In this document: piece after piece, positions 43,580 through 52,237 of the stretch
How positions within the stretch are numbered: position 1 is the first letter of the stretch
How the letters are laid out: every line of letters starts with the position of its first letter
Source: Actinomadura logoneensis
Lineage (GTDB): Bacteria > Actinomycetota > Actinomycetes > Streptosporangiales > Streptosporangiaceae
NCBI RefSeq assembly: GCF_003428695.1
Contig: NZ_QURH01000110.1
Location: forward strand, 1 to 63,613
DNA: 63,613 nucleotides
Reading direction: 5' to 3'
Translations under genes and position numbers: made by a program
The notes under the pieces: model-generated
The model's input: the letters and a program-made list of their open reading frames with translations, nothing else
Database searches by the model: none
Told to the model about the DNA's origin: nothing

Positions 43580-44557
43580 TCAGTCGGAGCCTTCGGCCGA
43601 CTTCGTCACGGCCCGGTCGAGGCGGTCGCGGACCTCGCGCAACACCGGGACCAGCTCCGGTGGGTCCAGCACCTCGAAGTCGAACCCCTTCACCGCCACG
43701 TGCACCGCCAGCTCGTGCAGCGAGTTCGAGCCGGCCGTGAACAGGCAGGTGTGAGCGTCCACGGCCTCCAGCCGCCCAGCGCCGGGCGACGTGCGCGGCG
43801 CCACCGCCTCCAGCGGCGCGTGGAAGAGGATGCGCGCCTGGTGGGCGTACGGCGCCGAGGTGATGCCGTGGGAGACGTAGGCGGCCGTGCCCTCCTCGGG
43901 CGGCGGGCGCGGTGTGAAGCGCGCGCCCGGCGAGCCCAGCGGCTCCTCGATCCGGTCCACGCGGAAGGTGCGCCAGTCGTCCTTCGCCACGTCCCACGCC
44001 ACCAGGTACCACCGGCGCGGGGTGTGCACCAGCCGGTGCGGTTCGACCTCGCGCGCGGTGACGCCGTCGCGTCCGCGGTAGCGCAGGCGCACGCGGCGCC
44101 GGTCCCGGCAGGCGGCGGCGACCGCGGCCAGCAGATCCGCGCCGACCTCCGGACCGGCCGATCCGGGCAGCGGCACGGTCGCCGCGCGGAACGCCTCCAT
44201 CCGGTGCCGCAGCCGCGAGGGCAGGAGCTGCTGGAGCTTGGCCAGCGCCCGCACCGCGCCCTCCTCCAGGCCGGCGACGCTGCCGGTCGCCGCCATGCGC
44301 AGGCTGATCGCCACCGCGACGGCCTCCTCGTCGTCGAGCAGCAGCGGCGGCAACGCCGCGCCCACCCCGAGCCGGTACCCGCCGGCCGCACCCGGAACGG
44401 CGTCGACCGGATAGCCCAGCTCGCGCAGCCTCCCGACGTCACGCCGAACGGTGCGCAGGCCGACGCCCAACCGGTCGGCGAGTTCGGCGCCGGTCCAGTC
44501 CCGGCGCGCCTGGAGGAGGGACAGCAGGCGCAGCAGCCGCGCCGAGGTCTCCAACAT
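43580..44557 (-). CDS. HTH-WYL transcriptional regulator (YafY-like)
   Basis: 325 residues from ATG 44557. N-terminal helix-turn-helix [41 protein letters not shown], a WYL domain with [12 protein letters not shown] and [17 protein letters not shown], and a C-terminal WCX region. WYL domains bind nucleotides or other ligands. Divergent from the epoxide hydrolase 64 bp away, the probable target. Confidence 0.92.
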   Translation of the reverse strand: MLETSARLLRLLSLLQARRDWTGAELADRLGVGLRTVRRDVGRLRELGYPVDAVPGAAGGYRLGVGAALPPLLLDDEEAVAVAISLRMAATGSVAGLEEGAVRALAKLQQLLPSRLRHRMEAFRAATVPLPGSAGPEVGADLLAAVAAACRDRRRVRLRYRGRDGVTAREVEPHRLVHTPRRWYLVAWDVAKDDWRTFRVDRIEEPLGSPGARFTPRPPPEEGTAAYVSHGITSAPYAHQARILFHAPLEAVAPRTSPGAGRLEAVDAHTCLFTAGSNSLHELAVHVAVKGFDFEVLDPPELVPVLREVRDRLDRAVTKSAEGSD

Positions 44558-44621
44558 GGGCACCATTGTCGTCCGTGATCGGTGCCTGAACCTGACACCA
44601 ATGGCACCTACCGTTCCGGAC

Positions 44622-45773
44622 ATGACGAACGAGATCCAGAGCTACCGCGTCCAGATTCCGAAGGCCGACCTCAATGACCTGCGCGAGCGGCTGCACGGCA
44701 CCCGCTGGGCCCCCGAGGTGCCCGGCACCGGCTGGGAGCGCGGTGTCCCGACCGGCTACCTGCGGGAACTCGCGACCTACTGGGCCGACGGCTTCGACTG
44801 GTACGCCCAGGAGGCGGCACTCAACGCCCATCCGCAGTTCACCACGACCGTGGACGGCGCTCAGGTGCACTTCCTGCACGTCCGCTCCGCCGAGGCCGAC
44901 GCCACCCCGCTCCTCCTGCTGCACGGCTGGCCCGGCTCGGTCGTGGAGTTCCTCGACCTCATCGGCCCGCTCACCGACCCTCGAGCCCACGGCGGCGAGG
45001 CCGCGGACGCGTTCCACCTGGTGATCCCGTCCCTTCCGGGGTACGGCTTCTCCGGCCCGCTGCCCGCCACCGGCTGGACCGACGGCCGTACCGCCGCGGC
45101 GCTGGCGGAACTGATGTCCAGGCTCGGTTACGACCGGTACGGCGTCCAGGGAGGCGACGTCAGCGCGTTCATCGCGCCGCTGGTCGGACGCGCCGCGCCG
45201 GACGACGTCATCGGCGTGCACGTCAACGGCCTGCTCACGTTCCCCGGCGGCGATCCGGCGATCATGGGCTCGCTGAGCGAGGCCGAGCGGACGCGGCTGG
45301 CCGGGATGAAGGAGTGGCAGGAGAAGCAGGGCGCGTACATGCAGCTCCAGGGCACGCGCCCGCAGACGATCGCGGCCGCGCTGCACGACTCACCCGTCGG
45401 CCAGCTCGCCTGGATCGTGGAGAAGTTCAAGGACTGGACGGACCCCTCCGCCGAACTCCCCGAGGAGGCGGTGGACCGGGACCGGATCCTCACCGACGTG
45501 AGCGTCTACTGGTTCACCGGCACCGCGGGCTCGGCGGCGCACACCTACTACGAGCGCTTCAACGACCACACCATGTGGGCGCCGAAGGAACGCGGGACGG
45601 TGCCGACCGCCGTCGCGGTGTTCCCCACCGACTTCTCCGTCCGCGCGCTGGCCGACCAGGTGCACAACGTGGTGCGCTGGTCGGAGTTCGAGCGCGGCGG
45701 CCACTTCGCGGCCCTGGAGACCCCCGACCTGATGATCGCCGACCTCCGGGCGTTCTTCCGAAGCCTGGGCTGA
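44622..45773 (+). CDS. Epoxide hydrolase (alpha/beta hydrolase with EHN domain)
   Basis: 383 residues. N-terminal EHN lid domain ([22 protein letters not shown]), oxyanion motif LLHGWPGS, nucleophile region [16 protein letters not shown] (Asp in GGDVS as in this family), later [10 protein letters not shown] and the catalytic His in [12 protein letters not shown]. Similar to microsomal-type epoxide hydrolases that open epoxides to diols. Divergent from a WYL regulator. Confidence 0.93.
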   Translation: MTNEIQSYRVQIPKADLNDLRERLHGTRWAPEVPGTGWERGVPTGYLRELATYWADGFDWYAQEAALNAHPQFTTTVDGAQVHFLHVRSAEADATPLLLLHGWPGSVVEFLDLIGPLTDPRAHGGEAADAFHLVIPSLPGYGFSGPLPATGWTDGRTAAALAELMSRLGYDRYGVQGGDVSAFIAPLVGRAAPDDVIGVHVNGLLTFPGGDPAIMGSLSEAERTRLAGMKEWQEKQGAYMQLQGTRPQTIAAALHDSPVGQLAWIVEKFKDWTDPSAELPEEAVDRDRILTDVSVYWFTGTAGSAAHTYYERFNDHTMWAPKERGTVPTAVAVFPTDFSVRALADQVHNVVRWSEFERGGHFAALETPDLMIADLRAFFRSLG

Positions 45774-45790
45774 CCGACCGGTAGAGGGCC

Positions 45791-45824
45791 GCGCCGTGCC
45801 GCATATGCGCGCCGTGCCGCATAT
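45791..45824. repeat. Perfect 17-bp direct duplication
   Basis: GCGCCGTGCCGCATATG occurs twice head to tail directly after the epoxide hydrolase stop. Each copy ends in the palindrome CATATG. Confidence 0.9.
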
Positions 45825-45913
45825 GACGGCCGGCTCTTCAGCCAGGTGCTCAGGGGCGCGGGAGAGCCGCCCGGCACTCCCGCCTCGCTCGGACGTTGGG
45901 GAGGAGAGGAGGG

Positions 45914-46228
45914 CTATGGGGTGCCCAGGTCCACGACGTCGAGGTCGAGGATTCGGGCGTGGAGGACGAGGCGTTGCTGGAGGGCGGCGCGGAGGGCCCG
46001 GTGGAGGCCGTCCTCCAGGTAGAGCTCGCCCTTCCACTGGACGACGTGGGGGAACAGGTCGCCGTAGAACGTGGAGTCCTTGGCGAGCAGGGAGCGCAGG
46101 TCGAGTTCGCGCTTGGTGCTGACGAGCTGGTCGAGCCGGATCTGCCGCGGCGGGATCTTGGCCCAGTCCCGGGAGGACAGGCCGTGCTCGGGATAGGGCT
46201 TTCCGTCGCCGACCGCCTTGAAGATCAC
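45914..46228 (-). CDS. Conserved small actinobacterial protein with ParB/Srx-like motif
   Basis: 104 residues from GTG 46228: VIFKAVGDGKPYPEHG, then IPPRQIRLDQLVSTKRELDLRSLLAKDSTFYGDLFPHVVQWKGELYLEDGLHRALRAALQQRLVLHARIL. The LDQLV...EDGLHRALRA arrangement resembles the ParB/sulfiredoxin fold (cf. GxHRxxA). Homologues in Streptomyces are common and sometimes labelled VapB-like antitoxin, without evidence I can verify. The start overlaps the stop of the repeat-protein gene (GTGA), so translation is coupled. Confidence 0.82.
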   Translation of the reverse strand: MIFKAVGDGKPYPEHGLSSRDWAKIPPRQIRLDQLVSTKRELDLRSLLAKDSTFYGDLFPHVVQWKGELYLEDGLHRALRAALQQRLVLHARILDLDVVDLGTP

Positions 46229-46530
46229 GGCTTCGAGTCTATGGTCTCGGCGACGGCGGACGGTTCCGAGGCGAAGGCGCCCCACCGGACGTCGGAACGG
46301 CGCGGGGCGTCGGACCGGCGCGGGGTGTCGGAACGGCGAGAGGTATCGGTACGGCGCGGTGTGTCGGAACGGCGAGAGGTATCGGTACGGCGCGGTGTGT
46401 CGGTACGGCGCGGTGTGTCGGTACGGCGCGGTGTGTCGGAGCGGCGCGGGCGCGTCGCCGGGACACCGCCACCGTAAGCAGGGGCGGGAGAGGGCGACGC
46501 CCGGTGACCGGGCGGGAGTGGTGTGATCAC
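46225..46530 (-). CDS. Hexapeptide-repeat protein (TPRRTD/S repeats)
   Basis: 101 residues from GTG 46530, five bases after GAGGAG. After a Pro-rich start, nine units of the pattern (S/T)DxxRR form a basic/acidic/hydroxyl repeat, followed by WGAFASEPSAVAETIDSKP. The stop codon overlaps the start of the next gene (GTGA at 46225-46228), and it lies 28 bp behind the zinc metallopeptidase on the same strand. Ribosome site and coupling argue for translation. No family recognised; the repeat number probably varies between strains. Confidence 0.55.
   Translation of the reverse strand: MITPLPPGHRASPSPAPAYGGGVPATRPRRSDTPRRTDTPRRTDTPRRTDTSRRSDTPRRTDTSRRSDTPRRSDAPRRSDVRWGAFASEPSAVAETIDSKP
46292..46453. 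repeat. Nine-copy 18-bp tandem repeat
   Basis: Units start at 46292, 46310, 46328, 46346, 46364, 46382, 46400, 46418 and 46436. Two alternating variants dominate: TCGGTACGGCGCGGTGTG and TCGGAACGGCGAGAGGTA. The 18-bp period preserves the frame as a six-residue repeat on the minus strand. Confidence 0.95.
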
Positions 46531-46558
46531 GGGTCTCCTCGGTAGGGGATGGGACGGG

Positions 46559-47443
46559 TCAGATGGAGCCGGAGAAGGTGTCGCACTGGGCGGGGTCGCC
46601 CGTCCGGTAACCGGTCGAGAACCACTTCTGGCGCTGGGCCGCGGTGCCGTGGGTGAAGCCGTCCGGGTCGACGCGGCCCTGCGACCGCTCCTGGATGCGG
46701 TCGTCGCCGACGGCTCCGGCGGCGTCCAGGGCCTCGTTGATGTCGTTCTCGGTGAGGCGGGTCAGGAAGCCGGTGGACACCGCGTGGTTGGCCCACGTGC
46801 CGGCGTAGCAGTCGGCCTGGAGTTCGAGCCGGACCGAGCCGCCCGTGGCGCCCTTGGCGTTCGCCTTCACCCTGCCCATCGTGCCGAGCAGGTTCTGGAT
46901 GTGGTGGCCGTACTCGTGGCCGACCACGTACGCCTGCGCGAACGGGCCGCCCTTCGCGCCGAAGTCGCGCTGCAGGTCGTCGAAGAAGGTCAGGTCGAGG
47001 TACACGCGGCGGTCGGCCGGGCAGTAGAACGGGCCGACCTGGGACGTGGCGTGCCCGCAACCGGTCTGGGTGGCGCCGCTGAACAGCCGCGTCTTGGCGG
47101 GGCTGTAGCGCTTCCCATCGGCGGCGAACCGCTGCGACCAGTACTTCTGCACGCTGTTGACCGTGCCGACGATGCGGCAGTCGGCCGACTGGTCGGCGTC
47201 CGCACCCGTGCGGCACTTGGCCGCCAGGTTCGAGCCGGAGCCGATCCGCCCCTGCCCGCCGCCCGGCTGGGACCCGCTCCCCGACCCGCCCGTCAGGTCG
47301 AGGCCGAACACGAGCGCGACGATCGTCACGACGACACCGACGGCGCCGCCGCCGATGACCATGCCTCCGGGCAGGCCGCCGCCACCGCCGCGGGCGTCCT
47401 CCACCTGCGAGGCGTCGAGCTCGGCATCGTCTCTGAAGTCCAT
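46559..47443 (-). CDS. YpfJ-like neutral zinc metallopeptidase, membrane-anchored
   Basis: 294 residues from ATG 47443, with AAGGA seven bases upstream. Acidic N terminus, Gly-rich segment, one membrane anchor (GGAVGVVVTIVALVFGL, about 30-48), then an extracytoplasmic peptidase domain with VVGHEYGHHIQ (HExxH), LELQADCYAGTWA (third ligand) and four cysteines. Ends GDPAQCDTFSG as in YpfJ relatives. Substrate unknown. Upstream member of the three-gene minus group. Confidence 0.92.
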   Translation of the reverse strand: MDFRDDAELDASQVEDARGGGGGLPGGMVIGGGAVGVVVTIVALVFGLDLTGGSGSGSQPGGGQGRIGSGSNLAAKCRTGADADQSADCRIVGTVNSVQKYWSQRFAADGKRYSPAKTRLFSGATQTGCGHATSQVGPFYCPADRRVYLDLTFFDDLQRDFGAKGGPFAQAYVVGHEYGHHIQNLLGTMGRVKANAKGATGGSVRLELQADCYAGTWANHAVSTGFLTRLTENDINEALDAAGAVGDDRIQERSQGRVDPDGFTHGTAAQRQKWFSTGYRTGDPAQCDTFSGSI

Positions 47444-47563
47444 CCCGATCCTTTTCCCGGTGCCTTCACACTCACACCAGGGTGACACGGACGCCAACGA
47501 CTCGCACAAGCCGCGCCAAGCTGTGGATAACTTCACCCTCAGCCGGTTGACCAGCGCAGACGG

Positions 47564-48229
47564 TCAGCCGGCGGGCGGCGGGAGGCGGATGTCCTGCCCG
47601 CCGAGGCCGAGCCGCCGGAGGATCCCGCCCGCGTGCTCCCGCAGCAGCCGCCGTGCGGTCGGCGCGTCGCCCTCCCGCAGCGCGGCGGCGATCCGGCCGT
47701 GCTCCTCGACGTCCTCGGCGGCGTTGTCGGGGTCGGCGACGGAGCCCGCCGTGAGCCGGAGCTGCTTGTTCCACAGCCGCGCGTACATGTCCTGGACGAC
47801 CGAGTTCCCCGCCGCCGCGAGAAGCCGGTTGTGGAAGGACGCGCCCATGTCCACGAAGTCGTCGTCCCGGACGGGACGCGTCGGGTCGGCGTCCGGGGCG
47901 AGCGCGTGCCCGAGCTCCCGGAGCCGGTCCGGTCCCATGGCGGCGACGCGGTCCAGCGCGAAGAGCTCCAGGAGCAGCCGGGCCTCCATCGTCTCCCGGC
48001 CCTCCGCCAACGTCACCGGGACGACCAGCCAGCCGCGCTTCGGGTAGAGCCGCAGGAACCCCTCGGCCTCCAGCCGGTGCAGCGCCTCGCGGACGGGCGT
48101 CCTGGAGATGTCCAGCTGCTCGGCCAGCGCCCCTTCGGACAGCAGCGTGCCGCCGGGATGCGTGCCGTCCAGCAGGCGTCGCCTCACGTGCGCGTACGCG
48201 CGTTCGGCGGCGGGGGTGCGCATGGTCAT
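47564..48229 (-). CDS. GntR-family regulator (FCD domain)
   Basis: 221 residues. Winged helix LLSEGALAEQLDISRTPVREALHRLEAEGFLRLYPKRGWLV, then an FCD all-helical domain with METAL-site style DFVDMGASFHNRLLAAAGN and VEEHGRI. Downstream of the MFS gene on the same strand (109-bp gap). A palindrome of the FCD-regulator type lies at 49648 before the MFS gene, suggesting this protein controls it. Confidence 0.9.
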   Translation of the reverse strand: MTMRTPAAERAYAHVRRRLLDGTHPGGTLLSEGALAEQLDISRTPVREALHRLEAEGFLRLYPKRGWLVVPVTLAEGRETMEARLLLELFALDRVAAMGPDRLRELGHALAPDADPTRPVRDDDFVDMGASFHNRLLAAAGNSVVQDMYARLWNKQLRLTAGSVADPDNAAEDVEEHGRIAAALREGDAPTARRLLREHAGGILRRLGLGGQDIRLPPPAG

Positions 48230-48337
48230 GCCGTCATCGTCCCGCAGAACGCGTCCTGCTTTCAGCGTCCGGGACGTCACCGGGACGTGAGCGTACGTCG
48301 CAGGGGTGTGTCGTCCGGCGCTCGGTCAGGGCCCGGC

Positions 48338-49597
48338 TCATGCCTGCGCGTCGGCTCGGTCCAGGTGCGGCGCGCTCGCGAACGCGTCCTGGGGAAGATG
48401 GCGGCGCGAGTTGACGGCCACCACGCCCAGGCAGGCGAGCACAACGGCCGTCACCAGGAGCAGAAGGACGGTGTAGGAGAAGGCCGCGGAGAGGAACGCC
48501 AGCAGGGCGGGCAGGAGGAAGCCCGTGTACGTGAGGGCGTAGAACACTCCGGTGAGGCCGGCCAGGTCCTTGCCGGTGGCGATGCGCTGGATCTCCAGGA
48601 GTCCGCTGACCAGTCCGATGCTGTAGCCCGCTCCCAGGACGACCGCCACGGCCAATCCTGCCCAAGGTGAGCGTGGGCCGGCGTTGAGCGCGCACATGAG
48701 CGATCCCAACCCGACGAGCCCCAGCGCCACCATCGCGCCTCGTGCGGTCGAGACCGAGTCCAGCCGCTTGGCGATGGGCTGAACGGCCACACCCGTCCCG
48801 AGCGTAAGGACGGTCAGCGCCGTCGCATAGACGAGTTGCCAGGAGCCCATCCGGTCGGCTTCCAGCTGAGGCGTGATGGCGTAGGCCATGCCCGCCGCAC
48901 CGAAAATCCACGGCGCCGTAGGAAGGATCACCCGGACGAACCGGCGATGCCCGGCGGCCGGAACACGCAGATCCCGCCACAGCGGCCCCTCGATGCGTCC
49001 CGGAGGCAGTTGCGGGACCTTCGGCAACAGCAACAGCACACCGAGCGCGATCGCGATGGGCGGCAGGTAGGGAAGCACCATCGGCCAAGGCGCCCACTGC
49101 GCGAGCGCCCCCGCGACACCGGCGCCCATGCCGAAACCGGCCGTCAGCGCAAGGGAGGCTCGCCGCGCGCCCGCGCCTGGCGACGCTCCGGGATCGAAGG
49201 GCGCGCCGGACAGCTCCTTGACCCAGCTCGTCCCTACGGCCATCGCGACACCGACCGCCACCCCGGTCAGCATCCGGCCGAGGAAGATCGGCCCGACGCC
49301 CAGCGGACCTGCGGCGAGCACGGCGCACGCGACGCCGGACAGGGCCGTCCCCACGAGCATCAGCGGCCGGCGGCCGTACCGGTCCGACGCCGGGCCGCCG
49401 ATCAGGAGCCCGGGCACCAGGCCGAGGACGTACGCGCCGAGCATCGCGTCCACGGTGAGGGGCGAGTAGCCGCCCAGCCGCCGGTACATGACCAGTAGAG
49501 GTGTGAACTGGTTGCCCGCCCACCCGCAGCAGAACATCGCGGCGGCGACGGGCCGCCAGGCGGACGTGGCGGGACGCGGTTCGTCGGTTCCGGGCAT
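48338..49597 (-). CDS. MFS transporter
   Basis: 419 residues, 12 membrane helices. Typical MFS motif A in GGPASDRYGRRPLMLVGTAL after helix 2; helices 7-12 begin FVRVILPTAPWIFGAAGMAYAI. Similar to small-molecule exporters of actinobacteria. ATG 49597. Likely transcribed with the GntR gene from a promoter carrying the CTTGTATACAAG operator. Confidence 0.9.
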   Translation of the reverse strand: MPGTDEPRPATSAWRPVAAAMFCCGWAGNQFTPLLVMYRRLGGYSPLTVDAMLGAYVLGLVPGLLIGGPASDRYGRRPLMLVGTALSGVACAVLAAGPLGVGPIFLGRMLTGVAVGVAMAVGTSWVKELSGAPFDPGASPGAGARRASLALTAGFGMGAGVAGALAQWAPWPMVLPYLPPIAIALGVLLLLPKVPQLPPGRIEGPLWRDLRVPAAGHRRFVRVILPTAPWIFGAAGMAYAITPQLEADRMGSWQLVYATALTVLTLGTGVAVQPIAKRLDSVSTARGAMVALGLVGLGSLMCALNAGPRSPWAGLAVAVVLGAGYSIGLVSGLLEIQRIATGKDLAGLTGVFYALTYTGFLLPALLAFLSAAFSYTVLLLLVTAVVLACLGVVAVNSRRHLPQDAFASAPHLDRADAQA

Positions 49598-49647
49598 CGC
49601 GGCGGGGATCTCTCGCTCGGGGCTACTTGGATCCTAAGAATATGCGA

Positions 49648-49659
49648 CTTGTATACAAG
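49648..49659. promoter_or_regulatory. GntR(FCD)-type operator CTTGTATACAAG
   Basis: A perfect 12-bp palindrome 50 bp upstream of the MFS start, within the AT-richer TAAGAATATGCGACTTGTAT. TTGTATACAA is the known core for several FCD regulators (VanR/FadR-like). Confidence 0.7.
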
Positions 49660-49759
49660 ATGTCGGCGGCGGGGTGCCGATCACGGATGCGACGAGAAAC
49701 GCCCAGGTCGAGCCGGCAATGAGGGCGGCGCCGGAGTGGCCCCGCCCCCTCGGATCCGC

Positions 49760-50083
49760 TCAGTCGAGGAAGGGCGGTTCCTGGCCGTCCGGCTGTGGCG
49801 CCGGCTCGACGGACCGCAGCCACTCTTCGAGATCGACTCGTCCGTCGCCGTTGGTGTCGGCGCTCATCAGCTGATCGAGAGCCGCCTCGGGAAGGTCCAA
49901 CCCCAGGCTCTTGTAGGACGCGCGCAACTCGTCCCTGGTGACGAAGCCGTCCCCGTCGCCGTCCAGCGCCTTGAACGTGGCCTCCGCCTGCTGCAACAAG
50001 GAGGTGGCGTTCGGTGAGGCCGCCGACCCCGGGTTCCCGTCGGACGATGCCTCGGAACCGGTGAAGCTCACTTCGTCCGCCAT
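49760..50083 (-). CDS. EF-hand calcium-binding protein
   Basis: 107 residues from ATG 50083 with GAGAAGAGGAAG upstream. Two canonical EF hands: loop DGDGDGFVTRDE (about 46-57) and DTNGDGRVDLEE (about 82-93), separated by SYKSLGLDLPEAALDQLMS. No signal peptide, so cytoplasmic; resembles calerythrin/CabD-type bacterial calcium buffers or sensors, but shorter. Confidence 0.93.
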   Translation of the reverse strand: MADEVSFTGSEASSDGNPGSAASPNATSLLQQAEATFKALDGDGDGFVTRDELRASYKSLGLDLPEAALDQLMSADTNGDGRVDLEEWLRSVEPAPQPDGQEPPFLD

Positions 50084-50253
50084 GTCTTCCTCTTCTCGCT
50101 TCTCGGGGCCGCCGGGGTGGCACCGCGGCGGGTACGCACGTCCGGCCCCCCTGGAGGTGACGCGGCGTCGTACCGGCGCATGAACATGTCGCCGCGTCCT
50201 TCCCCATCCGCGGCCCACGAATCCCGGTCGGCTGGCCGAAAAGCCCACTGCCT

Positions 50254-50291
50254 GCGAAAAGGGAGGGCGGCACCGTTGGGGTGCCGCCCTC
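50254..50291 (-). terminator. Terminator of the M36-like peptidase gene
   Basis: GAGGGCGGCACC (50263-50274) pairs with GGTGCCGCCCTC (50280-50291). On the minus strand the stem is followed by CCCTTTTCGC. Confidence 0.8.
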
Positions 50292-50329
50292 GACTTCAAC
50301 GACCGCCAGGCCGGCGGGCGGCCGTCCCG

Positions 50330-51439
50330 TCAGACCCCGGGGATCTGACGGGCCGCGAACGCCTGCCGGACGCTCTCAGCGGCCTTGTCGCCGTACATGC
50401 TGCGCGCCGTCGCGATCGTCGCCTTCGCGGCGGCGCTGAAGCTCGTGTCGGGCGCGAAGGAGAACTGCGCGTTGACGATGACCCGGTCCGCGACGCGGGC
50501 CCCCAGCGCCTTGCGGATGTCCCACAGGGCGTTCGACCAGATCTCGCCGTCGGCGTGCACCTCACCCACCTTGTCGCCGTACACCTTGCCCGTGTCCAGA
50601 CGCCGCAGGCAGTGCGGAACGGTCGAGGTGTAGCCGGTGGAGTCCCAGTCGGCGACACAGGGCTCGGGCGTCAGGCGCGGCCAGCCGTACCGGGCGTCGG
50701 CGGCCAGACCCACCTCGACACCCAGGTAGTCACCCCACGCCTCACCGATCGCGCCGGCCTCCTCGGACGTCCCGAACCCCGGAACCTGGGCCTCGTGCAC
50801 GGCGTGCCCGTACTCGTGCACGACCACCTCGGCGTCCTCGGCGTCGTCCACGCCGCCCTTCCCGAAGCGGATCTCGTGCTTCTTGTCGGTGAAGAACGAG
50901 TTGTCCGCACCGTACTGGTTGATCCGGACGCCCTGCTGCTTGTCGTTCGCGCCGGGCAGCTCCGAGCCGAAACCGAGCGACTGCAGGTACTCCTGCGCCT
51001 CGTTGACCCAGAAGTAGGCCATGACCTGCTCGAACTGGTCGGTGTCCCGCGTGTAGCGGAAGTCGCCGGTCGCCGAGAACGCGGGCGCGCCCGTCTCCGA
51101 GCGGACGGCGGCCCAGCGTCCGGAGAGGTTGCCGCTGCCGTCCAGGTTCCGCAGGGCGACCGTGGTGTACGCGGACGCGGGGACGGCCGACGCGGCGTCC
51201 TTGCCGTCCGTCAGGCTCTCGTCCCCCGACGACTGGACGGGATTGACCATGAAGACCTGGCCGGTCGCGGTCGCGGTCCCCGCCGGGGGCGCGGCGAGGG
51301 CGGGGGCGGCGAGTCCGGACGCGGAGACGAGCGCGGCGGCGGTGGCCAGCGCGGCGCGGGAGACGCGGATGGGACGGGACAAGGCTCCTCCAGGGCGGGC
51401 CGAGGACCGGCCGGTCGGGCCGGTCCGTCGGGGGATCAT
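50330..51439 (-). CDS. Secreted M36-like (fungalysin-type) zinc metallopeptidase
   Basis: Up to 369 residues. Signal peptide VSRAALATAAALVSASGLAAPALA with AxA site. The catalytic part has VVVHEYGHAVHE (HExxH) followed by GAIGEAWGDYLG, whose Glu is the third ligand, as in M36 enzymes; the fungalysin propeptide is short. ATG 51439 has a weak ribosome site; a TTG at 51382 directly behind GGAGGAG would give a more typical signal peptide and may be the real start. Extracellular protein degradation. Confidence 0.85.
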   Translation of the reverse strand: MIPRRTGPTGRSSARPGGALSRPIRVSRAALATAAALVSASGLAAPALAAPPAGTATATGQVFMVNPVQSSGDESLTDGKDAASAVPASAYTTVALRNLDGSGNLSGRWAAVRSETGAPAFSATGDFRYTRDTDQFEQVMAYFWVNEAQEYLQSLGFGSELPGANDKQQGVRINQYGADNSFFTDKKHEIRFGKGGVDDAEDAEVVVHEYGHAVHEAQVPGFGTSEEAGAIGEAWGDYLGVEVGLAADARYGWPRLTPEPCVADWDSTGYTSTVPHCLRRLDTGKVYGDKVGEVHADGEIWSNALWDIRKALGARVADRVIVNAQFSFAPDTSFSAAAKATIATARSMYGDKAAESVRQAFAARQIPGV

Positions 51440-51533
51440 GTCCTACCGAGGGGCCTTTGGGTAGAGGGCTCCCGAATCCGCTTCCCGCGGCTGTCCGAGG
51501 CTCCAGAGACCCTGAAAGAGACCTGAAAAGCAG

Positions 51534-51562
51534 TGAGGGCGGCACCGGTGGTGCCGCCCTCA
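51534..51562 (-). terminator. Terminator of tRNA-Ser(GGA)
   Basis: TGAGGGCGGCAC (51534-51545) pairs with GTGCCGCCCTCA (51551-51562); on the minus strand CTGCTTTT follows. Confidence 0.8.
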
Positions 51563-51584
51563 GCGTGCTTAGCCTGCTAGAGGC

Positions 51585-51672
51585 TGGCGGAGGATACGAG
51601 ATTTGAACTCGTGAGGGGTTGCCCCCAACACGCTTTCCAAGCGTGCGCCCTAGGCCACTAGGCGAATCCTCC
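51585..51672 (-). tRNA. tRNA-Ser (GGA)
   Basis: 88 bases with encoded CCA. Acceptor stem GGAGGAT/ATCCTCC, anticodon loop TTGGAAA (anticodon GGA, reading UCC/UCU), a long variable arm (TTGGGGGCAACCCC), T arm ACGAGTTCAAATCTCGT. Confidence 0.97.
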
Positions 51673-51682
51673 GTGGGCAAGC

Positions 51683-52033
51683 TTACCGGGTTTCGGGGAC
51701 TGGTCCGACCTCGATTACGGCCGACAGGGGGACGGGGCCGTAGATGTGGGGGAACAGGCGGCCGTCGGCGGGCTCCAGGCGGACGTCCAGGCCCGCCGTG
51801 GAGATCGTCAGGAGGGCCAGGTCGTCCGGGGGGACGTCTCGGTAGAACGTCCCCAGGACGGCCTTGACCTGGTCGAGGTCGGAGGAGCAGTGGATGAAGC
51901 CCTCCTCGTCCAGCGTCCGGCCCCGGGTGGACATCGCGTACGGCGCGCCGGTGGCGCGGGCCGATTCCCAATGCCGGCGCTCGGCGATGTGGAGGACGGT
52001 TTCGGGTGGTGAGGAGGGGGTGAGATCGGTCAT
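51683..52033 (-). CDS. DUF952 domain protein
   Basis: 116 residues. Conserved DUF952 features: TVLHIAERRHWESARATG, LDEEGFIHCSSDLDQV, FYRDVPPDDLALLTIS, and FPHIYGPVPLSAV. The fold is related to ADP-ribosyl-like transferases by structure prediction in the literature as I recall; function unknown. Adjacent to, and divergent from, the SRP RNA. Confidence 0.9.
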   Translation of the reverse strand: MTDLTPSSPPETVLHIAERRHWESARATGAPYAMSTRGRTLDEEGFIHCSSDLDQVKAVLGTFYRDVPPDDLALLTISTAGLDVRLEPADGRLFPHIYGPVPLSAVIEVGPVPETR

Positions 52034-52102
52034 AGAGGCGGAGCTTACGTGCGGACGCGGCCGGAGGAGGCGCGAGCAAGACCGGGGATGTCATAGACTC
52101 TG

Positions 52103-52197
52103 GGCAGACCCCTCGCACGGCGTCACCCTGTGAACCTCCCCAGGGCCGGAAGGCAGCAAGGATAAGCAGGCTCTGGCGGGTGTGCGGGGGGTCCTTT
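52103..52197 (+). ncRNA. ffs: Signal recognition particle RNA (4.5S type)
   Basis: Hairpin RNA whose ends pair (GACCCCTCGCAC against GTGCGGGGGGTC) and whose apex contains AGGGCCGGAAGGCAGCAAGG, the SRP domain IV signature (GGAA loop and the symmetric/asymmetric loops bound by Ffh). Followed by CTTTTCG terminator-like sequence and then dnaX, the usual actinobacterial neighbour. Confidence 0.95.
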
Positions 52198-52237
52198 TCG
52201 CTTCTGACGCTCTGCTGCGCGAGGGAGGGCGGCCCCG

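Noticed and set aside
46292..46453. Possible CRISPR or plasmid-type iterons at the 18-bp repeats
   Set aside because: No spacers, period is 18 and in frame with a coupled gene, and there is no replication initiator next to it.
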